17,271 nucleotides of DNA from positions 1 to 17,271 of the forward strand of contig QUFC01000062.1 in NCBI GenBank assembly GCA_003478355.1, in the 5' to 3' direction. The position numbers were made by a program, and so were the translations under genes. The DNA comes from Lachnospiraceae bacterium AM48-27BH (lineage in GTDB: Bacteria > Bacillota > Clostridia > Lachnospirales > Lachnospiraceae). The notes beneath the pieces were generated by a model. The model saw only the letters and a program-made list of their open reading frames with translations. It was not told where the DNA came from and did not search any database. Positions 8,250 through 14,769 of this stretch are shown here, piece by piece; position 1 is the first letter of the stretch; every line of letters starts with the position of its first letter.

Positions 8250-8272
8250 AGGGTGAAAGGAGGGGATTTTTT
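8230..8272 (+). terminator. Terminator after glgP
   Basis: A 14-base arm (8230-8243) pairs with 8254-8267, with one G-U pair, around a 10-base loop, and TTTTTT follows (8267-8272). The 3' arm contains the AAAGGAGG ribosome site of spoIID, and the loop contains a sigma-E-type -10. Confidence 0.9.
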
Positions 8273-9207
8273 GTATTTTCGTGTGATCTGGAAATGGATC
8301 GGTCCGGCCCTTCTGATCCCGTATTTTATGACTTTGTTCTGGGGTGGGGACTGGAATGGAACATGGAGTGAAATGGTTTTGGACAGCCAGAGGTTAGAGG
8401 CTTTTCACAGTTCGGATGGTGATGAAACCGCAGCCTCGGTGGAGTTTCATAAGTCCTGGGGGCGGGTGTATTTAGATAAGGAAGAGAAACATTATGTGGA
8501 TGGAGAGACGTATTTGATCGGCGTGGTCGTATGCCAGATGGATCCCCAGTGTGAGATGGAAGCGTTAAAGCCAGGCAGTTCTGGGGAGAACCTTTCTGTA
8601 TAAAAAAATGGATCGGGATGGAAAGGTGAATCAGAGCGAACTGGGAATTTCCCTGGATCGGCAGAGCCAGTTGGAGGAAATATGGGGAAAGGATGGATTT
8701 ACTATCGCTTATGAGCGGGTGAAGCAGGCGGTAGAAGAAACCGCAGGGCAGATATTAACGTATGAGGGAGTACCAGTGGAACCATTTTTCCACAAGATCA
8801 GTGCCGGAGTGACAAGAGCGGGAGAAGAGCCGTACCTGGTGTCTGTGGAGAGCAAACAGGATATGGAGGCGGAAGGGTACGAAACAGTTCGGGAGTGGAA
8901 GGAAGAGACTTATGGGGAGATTCAGATGATCAGCCGGGATGAGGCCGGGTATGTGGAGGAGATCCAGATCGGTGGACAGGTGTATACGGGTGATGAAGCA
9001 ATGGAGCTGCTTCAGCTGCCAAGCCCCGCATTTACCATTTCCCACCTGGAAGGCGGGCGGGTGGAAGCAGTCTGTCATGGGGTGGGACATGGGATTGGGC
9101 TCAGCCAGTATGGGGCAGAAAAACTGGCGGAGGAAGGTTACGGGGCGGAGGCGATTCTTGGTTATTATTTTAAAAATGTAGAAGTTATTTCGTTAGACCG
9201 TGTATAA
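8271..9207 (+). pseudogene. spoIID: SpoIID, stage II sporulation lytic transglycosylase, with frameshift
   Basis: SpoIID degrades peptidoglycan during engulfment at the mother-cell membrane, with SpoIIM and SpoIIP. The likely TTG start at 8271 follows AAAGGAGG by 7 bases and gives a membrane anchor (WIGPALLIPYFMTLFW). The segment YLIGVVVCQMDPQCEMEALK then breaks. The frame shifts by +1 at about 8571 and resumes with QAVLGRTFLYKKMDRDG. Later come the conserved YEGVPVEPFFHKISAG and CHGVGHGIGLSQYGAEKLAEEGY. Without a shift the first frame stops at 8601-8603. If two bases were lost from AAGGCCCAG, the intact motif would read ALKAQAV. The usual AEM glutamate is replaced by Gln (CQM). It sits directly upstream of spoIIQ, as in other Clostridia. 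The identity is firm, but whether it is truly broken is not. Confidence 0.85.
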
Positions 9208-9247
9208 GTTTTTGTCACCGGGTAACAATATTACCGAGGTGATAAGG

Positions 9248-10024
9248 GTGAAAGATAAATTCAATCAGTTATTTCAGGACAAATTATTTCTTGTAATGCT
9301 GGTACTTGGCCTGCTGACTATTGTTGCCGCGGCAGGCGCCATTACGATCCAGAGAGGAAATACGCCAGGGGAGAATCCGTATATGCAGATGGAAGAACCC
9401 GGAAAATTGATGGCGGAGGAGACACAGGAAGAGAAGGAGCCCATGATCGAGATCGTGGAGCAGACCGTGGGAGCGGGTGAGGAAGCCGGTGGGACAGAGG
9501 GCAGTCAGGCAGTCCAGAATAGCCGCAAGAATGCCCAGACGAAGGGAGCTGATGATCCATATGTGGCAGCCGGAACCGGTAAAGATGCCGCAACCCCGCT
9601 GGTACTGGATTTTTCCGACGCCAGCACCCTGGGATGGCCGGTACGGGGCAATATCCTGTTGGATTACAGTATGGACACCACCACCTATTTTCCAACCTTA
9701 GACCAGTATCAGTGCAATCCTGCTGTCGTGATCCAGGCCAGTGTCAGTGACCCGGTGGAGACACCGGCTCCGGCCAGAGTGGTCTCAGTTTCTTCAGATG
9801 AAGAACTGGGGAATTACGTGGTGCTGGATCTGGGAAATGATTATGTGGCTACCTGTGGTCAGTTAAAGGACATCCAGGTCATGGAAAATGAGTACCTGGA
9901 AGCTGGACAGGTCTTAGGCTATGTGGCAGAGCCAACAAAATATTACAGTGTGGAAGGCAGCAATGTGTATTTTAAATTGATGCATGATGGAAAGGCTGTG
10001 GATCCGGTGGGATATTTTCAGTAG
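9248..10024 (+). CDS. spoIIQ: SpoIIQ-like M23/LytM-family sporulation protein
   Basis: This is a forespore membrane protein that, with SpoIIIAH, joins forespore and mother cell during engulfment. The 258-residue product has one N-terminal membrane segment (LFLVMLVLGLLTIVAAAGAI, about 14-33). An acidic, low-complexity linker follows. The C-terminal LytM fold begins at about GWPVRGNILLDYSMD and ends VYFKLMHDGKAVDPVGYF. The usual HxH of active LytM enzymes appears as YFK, and the first HxxxD ligand pair is not evident, so it is probably non-catalytic, as in Bacillus SpoIIQ. The GTG start at 9248 follows a strong GAGGTGAT site. A GTG at 9200 overlaps spoIID and lacks one. The spoIID-spoIIQ order supports the call. 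Confidence 0.85.
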   Translation: MKDKFNQLFQDKLFLVMLVLGLLTIVAAAGAITIQRGNTPGENPYMQMEEPGKLMAEETQEEKEPMIEIVEQTVGAGEEAGGTEGSQAVQNSRKNAQTKGADDPYVAAGTGKDAATPLVLDFSDASTLGWPVRGNILLDYSMDTTTYFPTLDQYQCNPAVVIQASVSDPVETPAPARVVSVSSDEELGNYVVLDLGNDYVATCGQLKDIQVMENEYLEAGQVLGYVAEPTKYYSVEGSNVYFKLMHDGKAVDPVGYFQ

Positions 10025-10051
10025 GCGCTGTGGCTGGATTTGAACGCAGAT

Positions 10052-10109
10052 AAGCATTCCCCCGCTTCAAGTGCGCGGAGCACTAAGCGGCGGGTGAGGG
10101 GGGATGCTT
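10052..10109. repeat. Extragenic palindromic structure
   Basis: AAGCATTCCCC near 10052 can pair with GGGGGATGCTT near 10099, with one G-U pair. Inside, GCTT and AGTGC (10064-10074) pair with GCACT and AAGC (10080-10088). It starts about 30 bases past the spoIIQ stop. There is no T-tract, so it is probably a repetitive extragenic element, not a terminator. Confidence 0.45.
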
Positions 10110-10142
10110 CTGTCAGTGGGAGCTTTCAGCTCCCACTGACAG
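10110..10142. repeat. Perfect 15-bp inverted repeat hairpin
   Basis: CTGTCAGTGGGAGCT (10110-10124) and its exact complement (10128-10142) flank a TTC loop. It directly adjoins the preceding palindrome. The following bases (10143-10190) are rich in GCGAAGC units. There is no T-tract. It reads as part of a compound extragenic repeat. Confidence 0.6.
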
Positions 10143-10213
10143 ATCGCGAAGCGACTGCGTTCATGAGCAAGTAGCGAAGCGGATTGCGAATGTCAGCTTT
10201 ACAAATTACGGGG

Positions 10214-10253
10214 AATCTCTCTTGGCGCGAGAAGCGTGCCGGGGGAGATTTTT
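10214..10253 (+). terminator. Terminator of the spoIID-spoIIQ unit
   Basis: AATCTCTCTTGGC (10214-10226) pairs with GCCGGGGGAGATT (10238-10250) over 13 pairs, three of them G-U, and ends in TTTTT (10249-10253). It lies about 190 bases after spoIIQ. The rest of the 412-base gap up to 10436 is AT-rich and shows no gene. Confidence 0.65.
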
Positions 10254-10436
10254 CAATGTCTTTTGGAGAATTCGGACGTTTTTAATAAAAATCTAATAAA
10301 TTGTTCACAGGGAGGTCAGAGTTTTTTTGTATCATATTTTAAGAAAGGCCAGGATTTCCTGAAAGGATAATTCCGCATGATATGGCAGTGACAGAAGATT
10401 TTGTCGAGACTACTTTACTACATAAAGGAGCAAAAG

Positions 10437-10853
10437 ATGAATATTTTATTTTTTTTGACCCCCAAAAGCGATGTTGCGTTTCTTTACGATGATGAGACCT
10501 TAAGACAGGCCCTGGAAAAGATGGAGTATCATAAGTATTCCGCTGTTCCGGTAATCAGCCGGTCTGGTAAATACATTGGAACCATTACAGAGGGTGATAT
10601 GCTGTGGGGAATTAAGAACCAGTATGATTTGAGCCTGCGGGATTCAGAGCATATTTCTGTGTCAGCGATCAAGAGAAGATCGGATAACCGCCCCGTGTAT
10701 GTCAATGCCACTATGGAAGACTTGATCGACAAAGCGTTGAACCAGAACTTTGTGCCGGTGGTGGATGATCAGAAGAATTTTATCGGGATCATCACCAGAA
10801 AAGATATTATCAGTTATTGCTACGGAAGGCTCTGTGAGGCGGAACGGTCATGA
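10437..10853 (+). CDS. Tandem CBS-domain protein
   Basis: The 138-residue cytoplasmic protein consists of two CBS modules, about 5-65 (YHKYSAVPVISRSGKYIGTITEGDML) and about 80-132 (NFVPVVDDQKNFIGIITRKDII). Such pairs usually bind adenine nucleotides and act as energy sensors. No catalytic domain is attached, so the partner is unknown. The ATG at 10437 follows AAAGGAG, while an in-frame TTG-type start at 10401 is less well supported. The stop overlaps the ATG of the next gene (ATGA), so the two are translationally coupled and may work together. Function is inferred only from the domain. Confidence 0.85.
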   Translation: MNILFFLTPKSDVAFLYDDETLRQALEKMEYHKYSAVPVISRSGKYIGTITEGDMLWGIKNQYDLSLRDSEHISVSAIKRRSDNRPVYVNATMEDLIDKALNQNFVPVVDDQKNFIGIITRKDIISYCYGRLCEAERS

Positions 10854-11901
10854 ATTTCCAGGAGATCGAACGGTACGAGGCAGCTGGAAGAGCCGCATTA
10901 AAGGAATATGGAATGGAGCAGTGGAGGTTTGAACTGCTCCATTGTTCAGAAAATGCTACATTTCTGGTGACAGAGCCGGAACATGAAAAGGACGGACTGG
11001 CTGCTGGAGCCGGTTTGGTTAGTGATGCCAGAAAACGGGTGATGCGGGTGGCAAGACCCGGGTATCATACACTGGAGGAACTGGAGAGTGAGATCCGGTG
11101 GGTGGAGAAGATCTGGGAAGAGAAGGTGGTTCCCGTGGCGAGGCCGGTGAGAAACCGGTGCGGGGATGGAGTGACAGTATCTGCATCGTTCTCCTGCGTT
11201 ATGTTCGAGTTCATACCGGGTCACGCACCTGATCCAAAGCACGATGTCTGCGCCCTGGACGATTTCCGGGAGATCGGCAGAATGGCGGCAAAGCTGCATG
11301 AGCAGGTGATCTGCTGGCCGGAGGCAGAAAAATTATGCCGCCCCCAGTGGGATTATGAACATATGCTGGGAGCTAAGGGACTGTTCGGAGACTGGCGGTT
11401 GTGCCGGGAACTGGATGAGGCTGGTTTTCAGATCATCGAGCGTGTCTGTGAAAAAATCCGGAAAAATCTGGTCCATTATGGAAAAAAAGGGAGAATTATG
11501 GACTGATCCATTCGGATCTGCGCGCAGCTAATTTATTAAAGGATGAACATTGTATACATGCTATCGATTTTGATGACAGTGGTTTTGGGTGGTTTTTATA
11601 TGACGCCGCCGCCGCTATCAGCTTCGTAGAATACGATAAAAGAGCCGGAGAATGGCTGAGCTCCTGGGTAAACGGTTACCGCGAGGTACGTCCATTATCG
11701 CCAGAAGAAGCGCATCTGATTCCGACCTTTGTTATGGCCCGGCGAATCCAGCTGATGGCATGGATCACCAGCCACGATGATTCTGACCCGGTGAAGGTGT
11801 ATTACAGGGGATTTGCAGGGGAAACGGTGAAGATGGGAGAGAGATTTTTAATGGGTGATCCGGATTTTTTCAGCTTTATCAGGAGATTAGGAGAATCCTG
11901 A
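10850..11901 (+). pseudogene. APH-family (aminoglycoside phosphotransferase-like) kinase, split by a frameshift
   Basis: The gene encodes a protein-kinase-like small-molecule kinase of about 350 residues. The N-lobe has RVMRVARPGYHTLEELESEI (about 63-82), with a Lys/Arg-rich ATP region. The first frame stops at 11504-11506. Reading continues in the -1 frame with GLIHSDLRAANLL (the HxDxxxxN catalytic loop) and AIDFDDSGFGWFLYD (the metal-binding DFD), and ends at 11899. The switch falls at GGA AAA AAA GGG (A7 at 11482-11488), a textbook A AAA AAA slippery heptamer. One missing A would explain it equally well. The substrate is unknown, since the family covers antibiotics, choline, homoserine and others. 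It overlaps the CBS gene by ATGA. Confidence 0.8.
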
Positions 11902-11916
11902 AGATCAGGATTCTCC
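11890..11916. other. Hairpin at the end of the kinase gene
   Basis: GGAGAATCCTGA (11890-11901) pairs with TCAGGATTCTCC (11905-11916) over 12 pairs around AGA. The kinase stop codon lies inside it. No T-tract follows on either strand. The stem sequence matches the hairpin at 411-433. It may be a weak transcript end between the convergent genes, or a repeat. Confidence 0.5.
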
Positions 11917-11926
11917 CTGCAATAGC

Positions 11927-12229
11927 TTAGTTGTCACAGGAATCACAGCTGGAGTCCAGGCTGAGAGGCATGATGCCGATATCGCCGCAGCCGCCATTAC
12001 CGCCGCAGCCGCCATTACCGCCATATCCGCTATTGCTCATGGCATCTTCCCATCCCTCATGATATCCACGGCGGAAGCCATTTCGAAAACCATTCCGGAA
12101 GGACTGGTTACCACTGCAGCTATTGTTGCTGCTGCCATCGCAGCCGTTATTGCAGCCACCACATCTAGTATTCCAACGATCACAACCATTTCTACAACCG
12201 CCACATCCATTATTTCCAAAGATACACAT
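11927..12229 (-). CDS. Cysteine/glycine/asparagine-rich small protein, candidate spore coat or exosporium protein
   Basis: I do not recognise a family. The 100-residue product has about 14 cysteines, in CGGC, NGC, CSG and CDSCDN patterns. A less biased centre, SFRNGFRNGFRRGYHEGWEDAM, is arginine-rich. A tandem GGNGGCG section follows, encoded by two perfect 18-bp repeats (11983-12018). There is no signal peptide. The ATG at 12229 follows AAGGAG by 8 bases, while a TTG two codons upstream is too close to that site. A CATAGGATA sequence (sigma-K-type -10) lies 33 bases upstream of the start, and the cotJ operon is divergent. Composition and context resemble the Cys-rich coat and exosporium proteins of Clostridia. 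The role is an inference. Confidence 0.7.
   Translation of the reverse strand: MCIFGNNGCGGCRNGCDRWNTRCGGCNNGCDGSSNNSCSGNQSFRNGFRNGFRRGYHEGWEDAMSNSGYGGNGGCGGNGGCGDIGIMPLSLDSSCDSCDN
11983..12018. repeat. Two perfect 18-bp tandem repeats within the Cys-rich gene
   Basis: The unit CGCCGCAGCCGCCATTAC occurs at 11983-12000 and again at 12001-12018 without mismatch. It encodes repeated Gly-Asn-Gly-Gly-Cys-Gly units on the minus strand. Copy-number variation between strains is likely. Confidence 0.85.
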
Positions 12230-12261
12230 ATTCAAGTCTCCTTTTTGACTGGTTTGTACTG

Positions 12262-12289
12262 TATCCTATGTCCATCGGGGACAATGTGT
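12262..12289 (-). promoter_or_regulatory. Candidate sigma-K promoter of the Cys-rich gene
   Basis: On the minus strand, CATAGGATA (12270-12262) matches the sigma-K -10 consensus CATANNNTA. AC dinucleotides at 12287-12286 and 12289-12288 give -35 spacings of 15 and 17 bases. The short consensus makes chance matches possible, but the position 33 bases upstream of the start is suitable. Confidence 0.45.
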
Positions 12290-12376
12290 GAATCCTGGTA
12301 ACTATTCAGTTTAGTTACGAATCCTGTTTTTTGAGCCTGCAATTGGCAGAGAGGAAAACGAGGCGCTTAAAAAAGC

Positions 12377-12404
12377 ACAGAAATTCCCTATATACCATAA
12401 AATA
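12377..12404 (+). promoter_or_regulatory. Candidate sporulation promoter of the cotJ operon
   Basis: CATAAAATA (12396-12404) fits the sigma-K -10 (CATANNNTA) and nearly fits the sigma-E -10 (CATACAHT). An AC lies 17 bases upstream. It is 32 bases before cotJA. cotJ is under sigma-E control in known spore formers, so sigma-E is the more likely factor, though the -35 fit is weak. Confidence 0.45.
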
Positions 12405-12435
12405 ATTCTATAAGAATCAAAAAGGAGTCTACAAT

Positions 12436-12660
12436 ATGGACTGTGTATACAGAAACCAGAATACAGGCTGGTGTGGACAGACAACGGGCCCACAGGGCAG
12501 CTGTTATCCATCTGGAATGACAGGTTATCCACTGGCTATGGCATATATTCCGTGGCAGCAGTGGAAAACACCTTATGCTCCGGCAAAGGGTCTGAGCCGG
12601 GGAACAATTTTTGAAGATCTGGATCTTCCATTTGAGAAAGAGAGGTGTCGGGGCGTATGA
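12436..12660 (+). CDS. cotJA: Spore coat associated protein CotJA
   Basis: This 74-residue protein is an inner spore-coat component made in the mother cell. It has the CotJA features: a short Gly/Pro/Cys-rich N-terminus, then LAMAYIPWQQWKTPYAPAKGLSRGTIFEDLDLPF, where the PxQ.W..PY...KGL..GTIFP.LD.PF pattern is typical. AAAGGAG lies 9 to 10 bases before the ATG. It heads a three-gene unit, and its TGA overlaps the ATG of cotJB. The N-terminal cysteines may allow cross-linking in the coat, which is inferred. Confidence 0.92.
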   Translation: MDCVYRNQNTGWCGQTTGPQGSCYPSGMTGYPLAMAYIPWQQWKTPYAPAKGLSRGTIFEDLDLPFEKERCRGV

Positions 12661-12950
12661 ATCAGAATTGCAGCCAGCTTTTAGACTATATCACCCAGGT
12701 CAGCTTTGCAGTGGATGAGGTGGTGCTTTACCTGGATACCCATCCTTATGATCCTGCAGCTCTGGATTATTACCATCAGGCGGTCCGCGCCAGAGAAAAT
12801 GCCATGAAAGCATACGCCACAACCTGCGGCCCCCTGAATTTTGATCAGGTGACCTCTGAAAATAACTGGAACTGGATCAACAGCGCATGGCCATGGGAAG
12901 GAGGAATCTGCACATGTGGAAATATGAAAAACGCCTGCAGTACCCGGTAA
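12657..12950 (+). CDS. cotJB: Spore coat protein CotJB
   Basis: This 97-residue protein is the second member of the cotJ operon. It is recognised by the central LDYITQVSFAVDEVVLYLDTHPYDPAALDYYH block and the C-terminal NWNWINSAWPWEGG motif of the CotJB family. It ends in a short Cys-containing tail (CTCGNMKNACSTR). The ATG at 12657 overlaps the cotJA stop as ATGA, indicating translational coupling. A GTG 12 bases upstream is possible but is less family-like. It acts in the spore coat with CotJA and CotJC, and the molecular role is unknown. Confidence 0.92.
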   Translation: MNQNCSQLLDYITQVSFAVDEVVLYLDTHPYDPAALDYYHQAVRARENAMKAYATTCGPLNFDQVTSENNWNWINSAWPWEGGICTCGNMKNACSTR

Positions 12951-13336
12951 AAATTACGCAGCCGAATCCAAAGATCGCACAGTATATTATGAGTCAGTAT
13001 GGTGGCCCGGATGGAGAAATGGGCGCTTCCATGCGTTACCTTTCTCAGCGCTACGCCATGCCCTATGATGTGGGTAAAGCCGTTCTCACTGATATCGGTA
13101 CCGAGGAACTGGCTCATCTGGAAATCGTAGCAGCGATCGTTCATCAGCTGACCAGAAACCTCACGATGGAAGAAGTCGAAAACTCTGGCTTTGGTCCATA
13201 CTATATTGATCATACCGCCGGAATCTGGCCTCAGGCGGCAGGAGGGGTGCCGTTTAATGCCTGTGAGTTCCAGTCCAAGGGCGATCCAATTACGGATCTG
13301 TGTGAGGATCTGGCAGCAGATGGTACGACTGCATAA
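12914..13336 (+). CDS. cotJC: CotJC manganese-catalase-like coat protein, C-terminally truncated
   Basis: CotJC belongs to the ferritin-like manganese catalase family and is laid down in the spore coat. The ATG at 12914 follows AAGGAGG and overlaps the cotJB end. The visible 140 residues include EYGGPDG-like QYGGPDGEMGASMRYLSQRY, the metal-ligand region LTDIGTEELAHLEIV (Glu and ExxH), and GGVPFNACEFQSKGDPITDLCEDLAAD. The family usually runs to about 190 residues, with a further helix containing Glu and ExxH ligands. Here it stops after DGTTA, and no remnant of the missing part is visible in the next 230 bases. A conjugative element starts at the break, so insertion is the likely cause. The product probably lacks two metal ligands. 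Confidence 0.88.
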   Translation: MWKYEKRLQYPVKITQPNPKIAQYIMSQYGGPDGEMGASMRYLSQRYAMPYDVGKAVLTDIGTEELAHLEIVAAIVHQLTRNLTMEEVENSGFGPYYIDHTAGIWPQAAGGVPFNACEFQSKGDPITDLCEDLAADGTTA

Positions 13337-13398
13337 GAACAACATACAGTCGAAAATGATAGGACAAGCCATTTCTAAAATAAAATATCGTGCCTAAT

Positions 13399-13427
13399 AA
13401 GACGTTCAATGTTGAGCGTCTTTTTTT
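13399..13427 (+). terminator. Terminator between cotJC remnant and element genes
   Basis: AAGACGTTCAA (13399-13409) pairs with TTGAGCGTCTT (13412-13422), with one G-U pair, and seven T residues follow (13421-13427). It would end cotJ operon transcription or shield the element from it. Confidence 0.8.
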
Positions 13428-13430
13428 ATA

Positions 13431-13576
13431 CCTACTGTTACGCATTAGGGACGTAAAAGTCCTTGCTATCAGCGGCTTTGCAGGCGCATTTCTGGCGCGG
13501 ACAAGGATTTATACCTGTACCCGCAAAATCGCTGTTCTACTGCGTAACAAATCCGCAGCAAAGGAGTGATGAAACA
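13431..13576 (+). promoter_or_regulatory. Structured leader of the first element gene
   Basis: GTTACGCA (13437-13444) is complementary to TGCGTAAC (13540-13547), which would close the leader. Inside, AAGTCCTTG (near 13457) pairs with CAAGGATTT (near 13502), with a GCGC/GCGC hairpin between. No T-tract terminator is visible. It could control translation or mark a processing or replication site. Confidence 0.35.
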
Positions 13577-14491
13577 ATGGCTGTTTTTCGTGTGGAGCGC
13601 AATACGGGATATACCGTAATGAGCAACCACCACCTACGCAACAAGGAGCTGACCCTAAAGGCAAAGGGGCTGTTATCACAAATGTTGTCCTTGCCGGAGA
13701 ATTGGGACTATACCCTTGCGGGGCTGTCCTACATCAACCGGGAAAGTATCGACGCTATCCGTACTGCGGTATGGGAGCTTGAAAAAGCCGGATATATCAC
13801 AAGGCGGCAGGGACGCGACGAGAAAGGAAAAATGACAGCGATTGAATACACCATTTATGAGCAGCCGCAGTCACCCGGAAGCCATTCACCGGAATTGGAA
13901 AATCCAACACCGGGCAAACCGATATTGGAAAATCCGACACCGGGTAATCCGACGTCGGAAAATCCAACGCAATTAAATAAAGATATATCAAAGACTAACT
14001 TACCAAACAAAGAAAAATCAAATACAGATTTATCAAGTACCCATTCCATTCCTATCCATTCCCTAAATCCCCTGCCTTACGGTAAGGGTGCGGCAGAGCC
14101 GCCGGGAAAGAAACGAACGGAAAGGAATGACGCATACCGCGTGTATGAGGAAATTATCAAGGACAATATCGACTATGACATTCTCATACAGGATATGGCT
14201 GACAGGGACAGGTTGGACGAAATCGTTGACCTTATCCTTGAAACGGTCTGCACCAGAAGAAAGACAATCCGTATTGCCGGGGACGACTACCCGGCAGAGC
14301 TTGTAAAAAGCAAATTTATGAAACTTAACAGCGAACATATCCGTTTTGTCCTTGACTGTATGCGGGAGAACACAACCAAAATCCGCAACATCAAGCAATA
14401 TCTAAAGGCGGCGTTGTTCAATGCCCCGTCCACTATCGGCAATTACTATACGTCGCTTGTGTCGCATGATATGGCAAGCGGCAAAATCTAA
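13577..14491 (+). CDS. Replication-initiator-like helix-turn-helix protein of the conjugative element
   Basis: The 304-residue protein begins MAVFRVERNTGYTVMSNHHLR, followed by LTLKAKGLLSQMLSLPENWDYTLAGLSYINRESIDAIRTAVWELEKAGYI. This is the winged-helix RepA-N/DnaD-like start found on Tn1549-type elements. Residues 100-160 form a Pro/Asn-rich linker with repeated LENPTPG units. The C-terminal half (about 185-300, RVYEEIIKDNIDYDIL) matches the DUF6017-type domain. It likely acts in replication or regulation of the excised element. The ATG at 13577 follows AAGGAG by 10 bases. An in-frame ATG at 13463 lies in the structured leader without a ribosome site. Confidence 0.8.
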   Translation: MAVFRVERNTGYTVMSNHHLRNKELTLKAKGLLSQMLSLPENWDYTLAGLSYINRESIDAIRTAVWELEKAGYITRRQGRDEKGKMTAIEYTIYEQPQSPGSHSPELENPTPGKPILENPTPGNPTSENPTQLNKDISKTNLPNKEKSNTDLSSTHSIPIHSLNPLPYGKGAAEPPGKKRTERNDAYRVYEEIIKDNIDYDILIQDMADRDRLDEIVDLILETVCTRRKTIRIAGDDYPAELVKSKFMKLNSEHIRFVLDCMRENTTKIRNIKQYLKAALFNAPSTIGNYYTSLVSHDMASGKI

Positions 14492-14505
14492 AGGAGGATT
14501 ACCAC

Positions 14506-14724
14506 ATGGCACAGAAAACAGGAGCTTTGATTTTTGACGAGCAGACCGACCGCTACGACATTCGCTTTGACCTTGCCGACTACTACGGCGGTCTGCATTG
14601 CGGCGAGTGCATGGAAGTATTTGCGGGCGGTAAATGGAAGCCTACCCGTATCGAGTACGGCGAAAACTGGTATCTGGTGGGTGTCCGCGCCGAGGACTTG
14701 AACGGCTTGCGGGTAAGGATTTAA
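14506..14724 (+). CDS. DUF5348-like small protein of the conjugative element
   Basis: This 72-residue protein (FDEQTDRYDIRFDLADYYGGLHCGECMEVF, then GKWKPTRIEYGENWYLVGV) resembles the small DUF5348 family found beside replication and conjugation genes in such elements. No catalytic motif or membrane segment is evident, and function is unknown. AAAGGAGG lies 8 bases before the ATG. It follows the initiator-like gene by 14 bases and precedes the PcfB-like gene by 45, so all are probably one operon. Confidence 0.7.
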   Translation: MAQKTGALIFDEQTDRYDIRFDLADYYGGLHCGECMEVFAGGKWKPTRIEYGENWYLVGVRAEDLNGLRVRI

Positions 14725-14769
14725 TGCGGCAGACTGCCCGAAACGACTATCCTATGAAAGGAGGAAGAA

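Noticed and set aside
10850..11506. Aminoglycoside resistance gene
   Set aside because: It shares only the general APH kinase fold and motifs. Nothing links it to a known resistance enzyme, and it sits in a chromosomal context.
12059..12301. An alanine/threonine-rich plus-strand frame opposite the Cys-rich gene
   Set aside because: Its composition is a by-product of the repeat on the other strand. The minus strand has the ribosome site and the spore-type -10.
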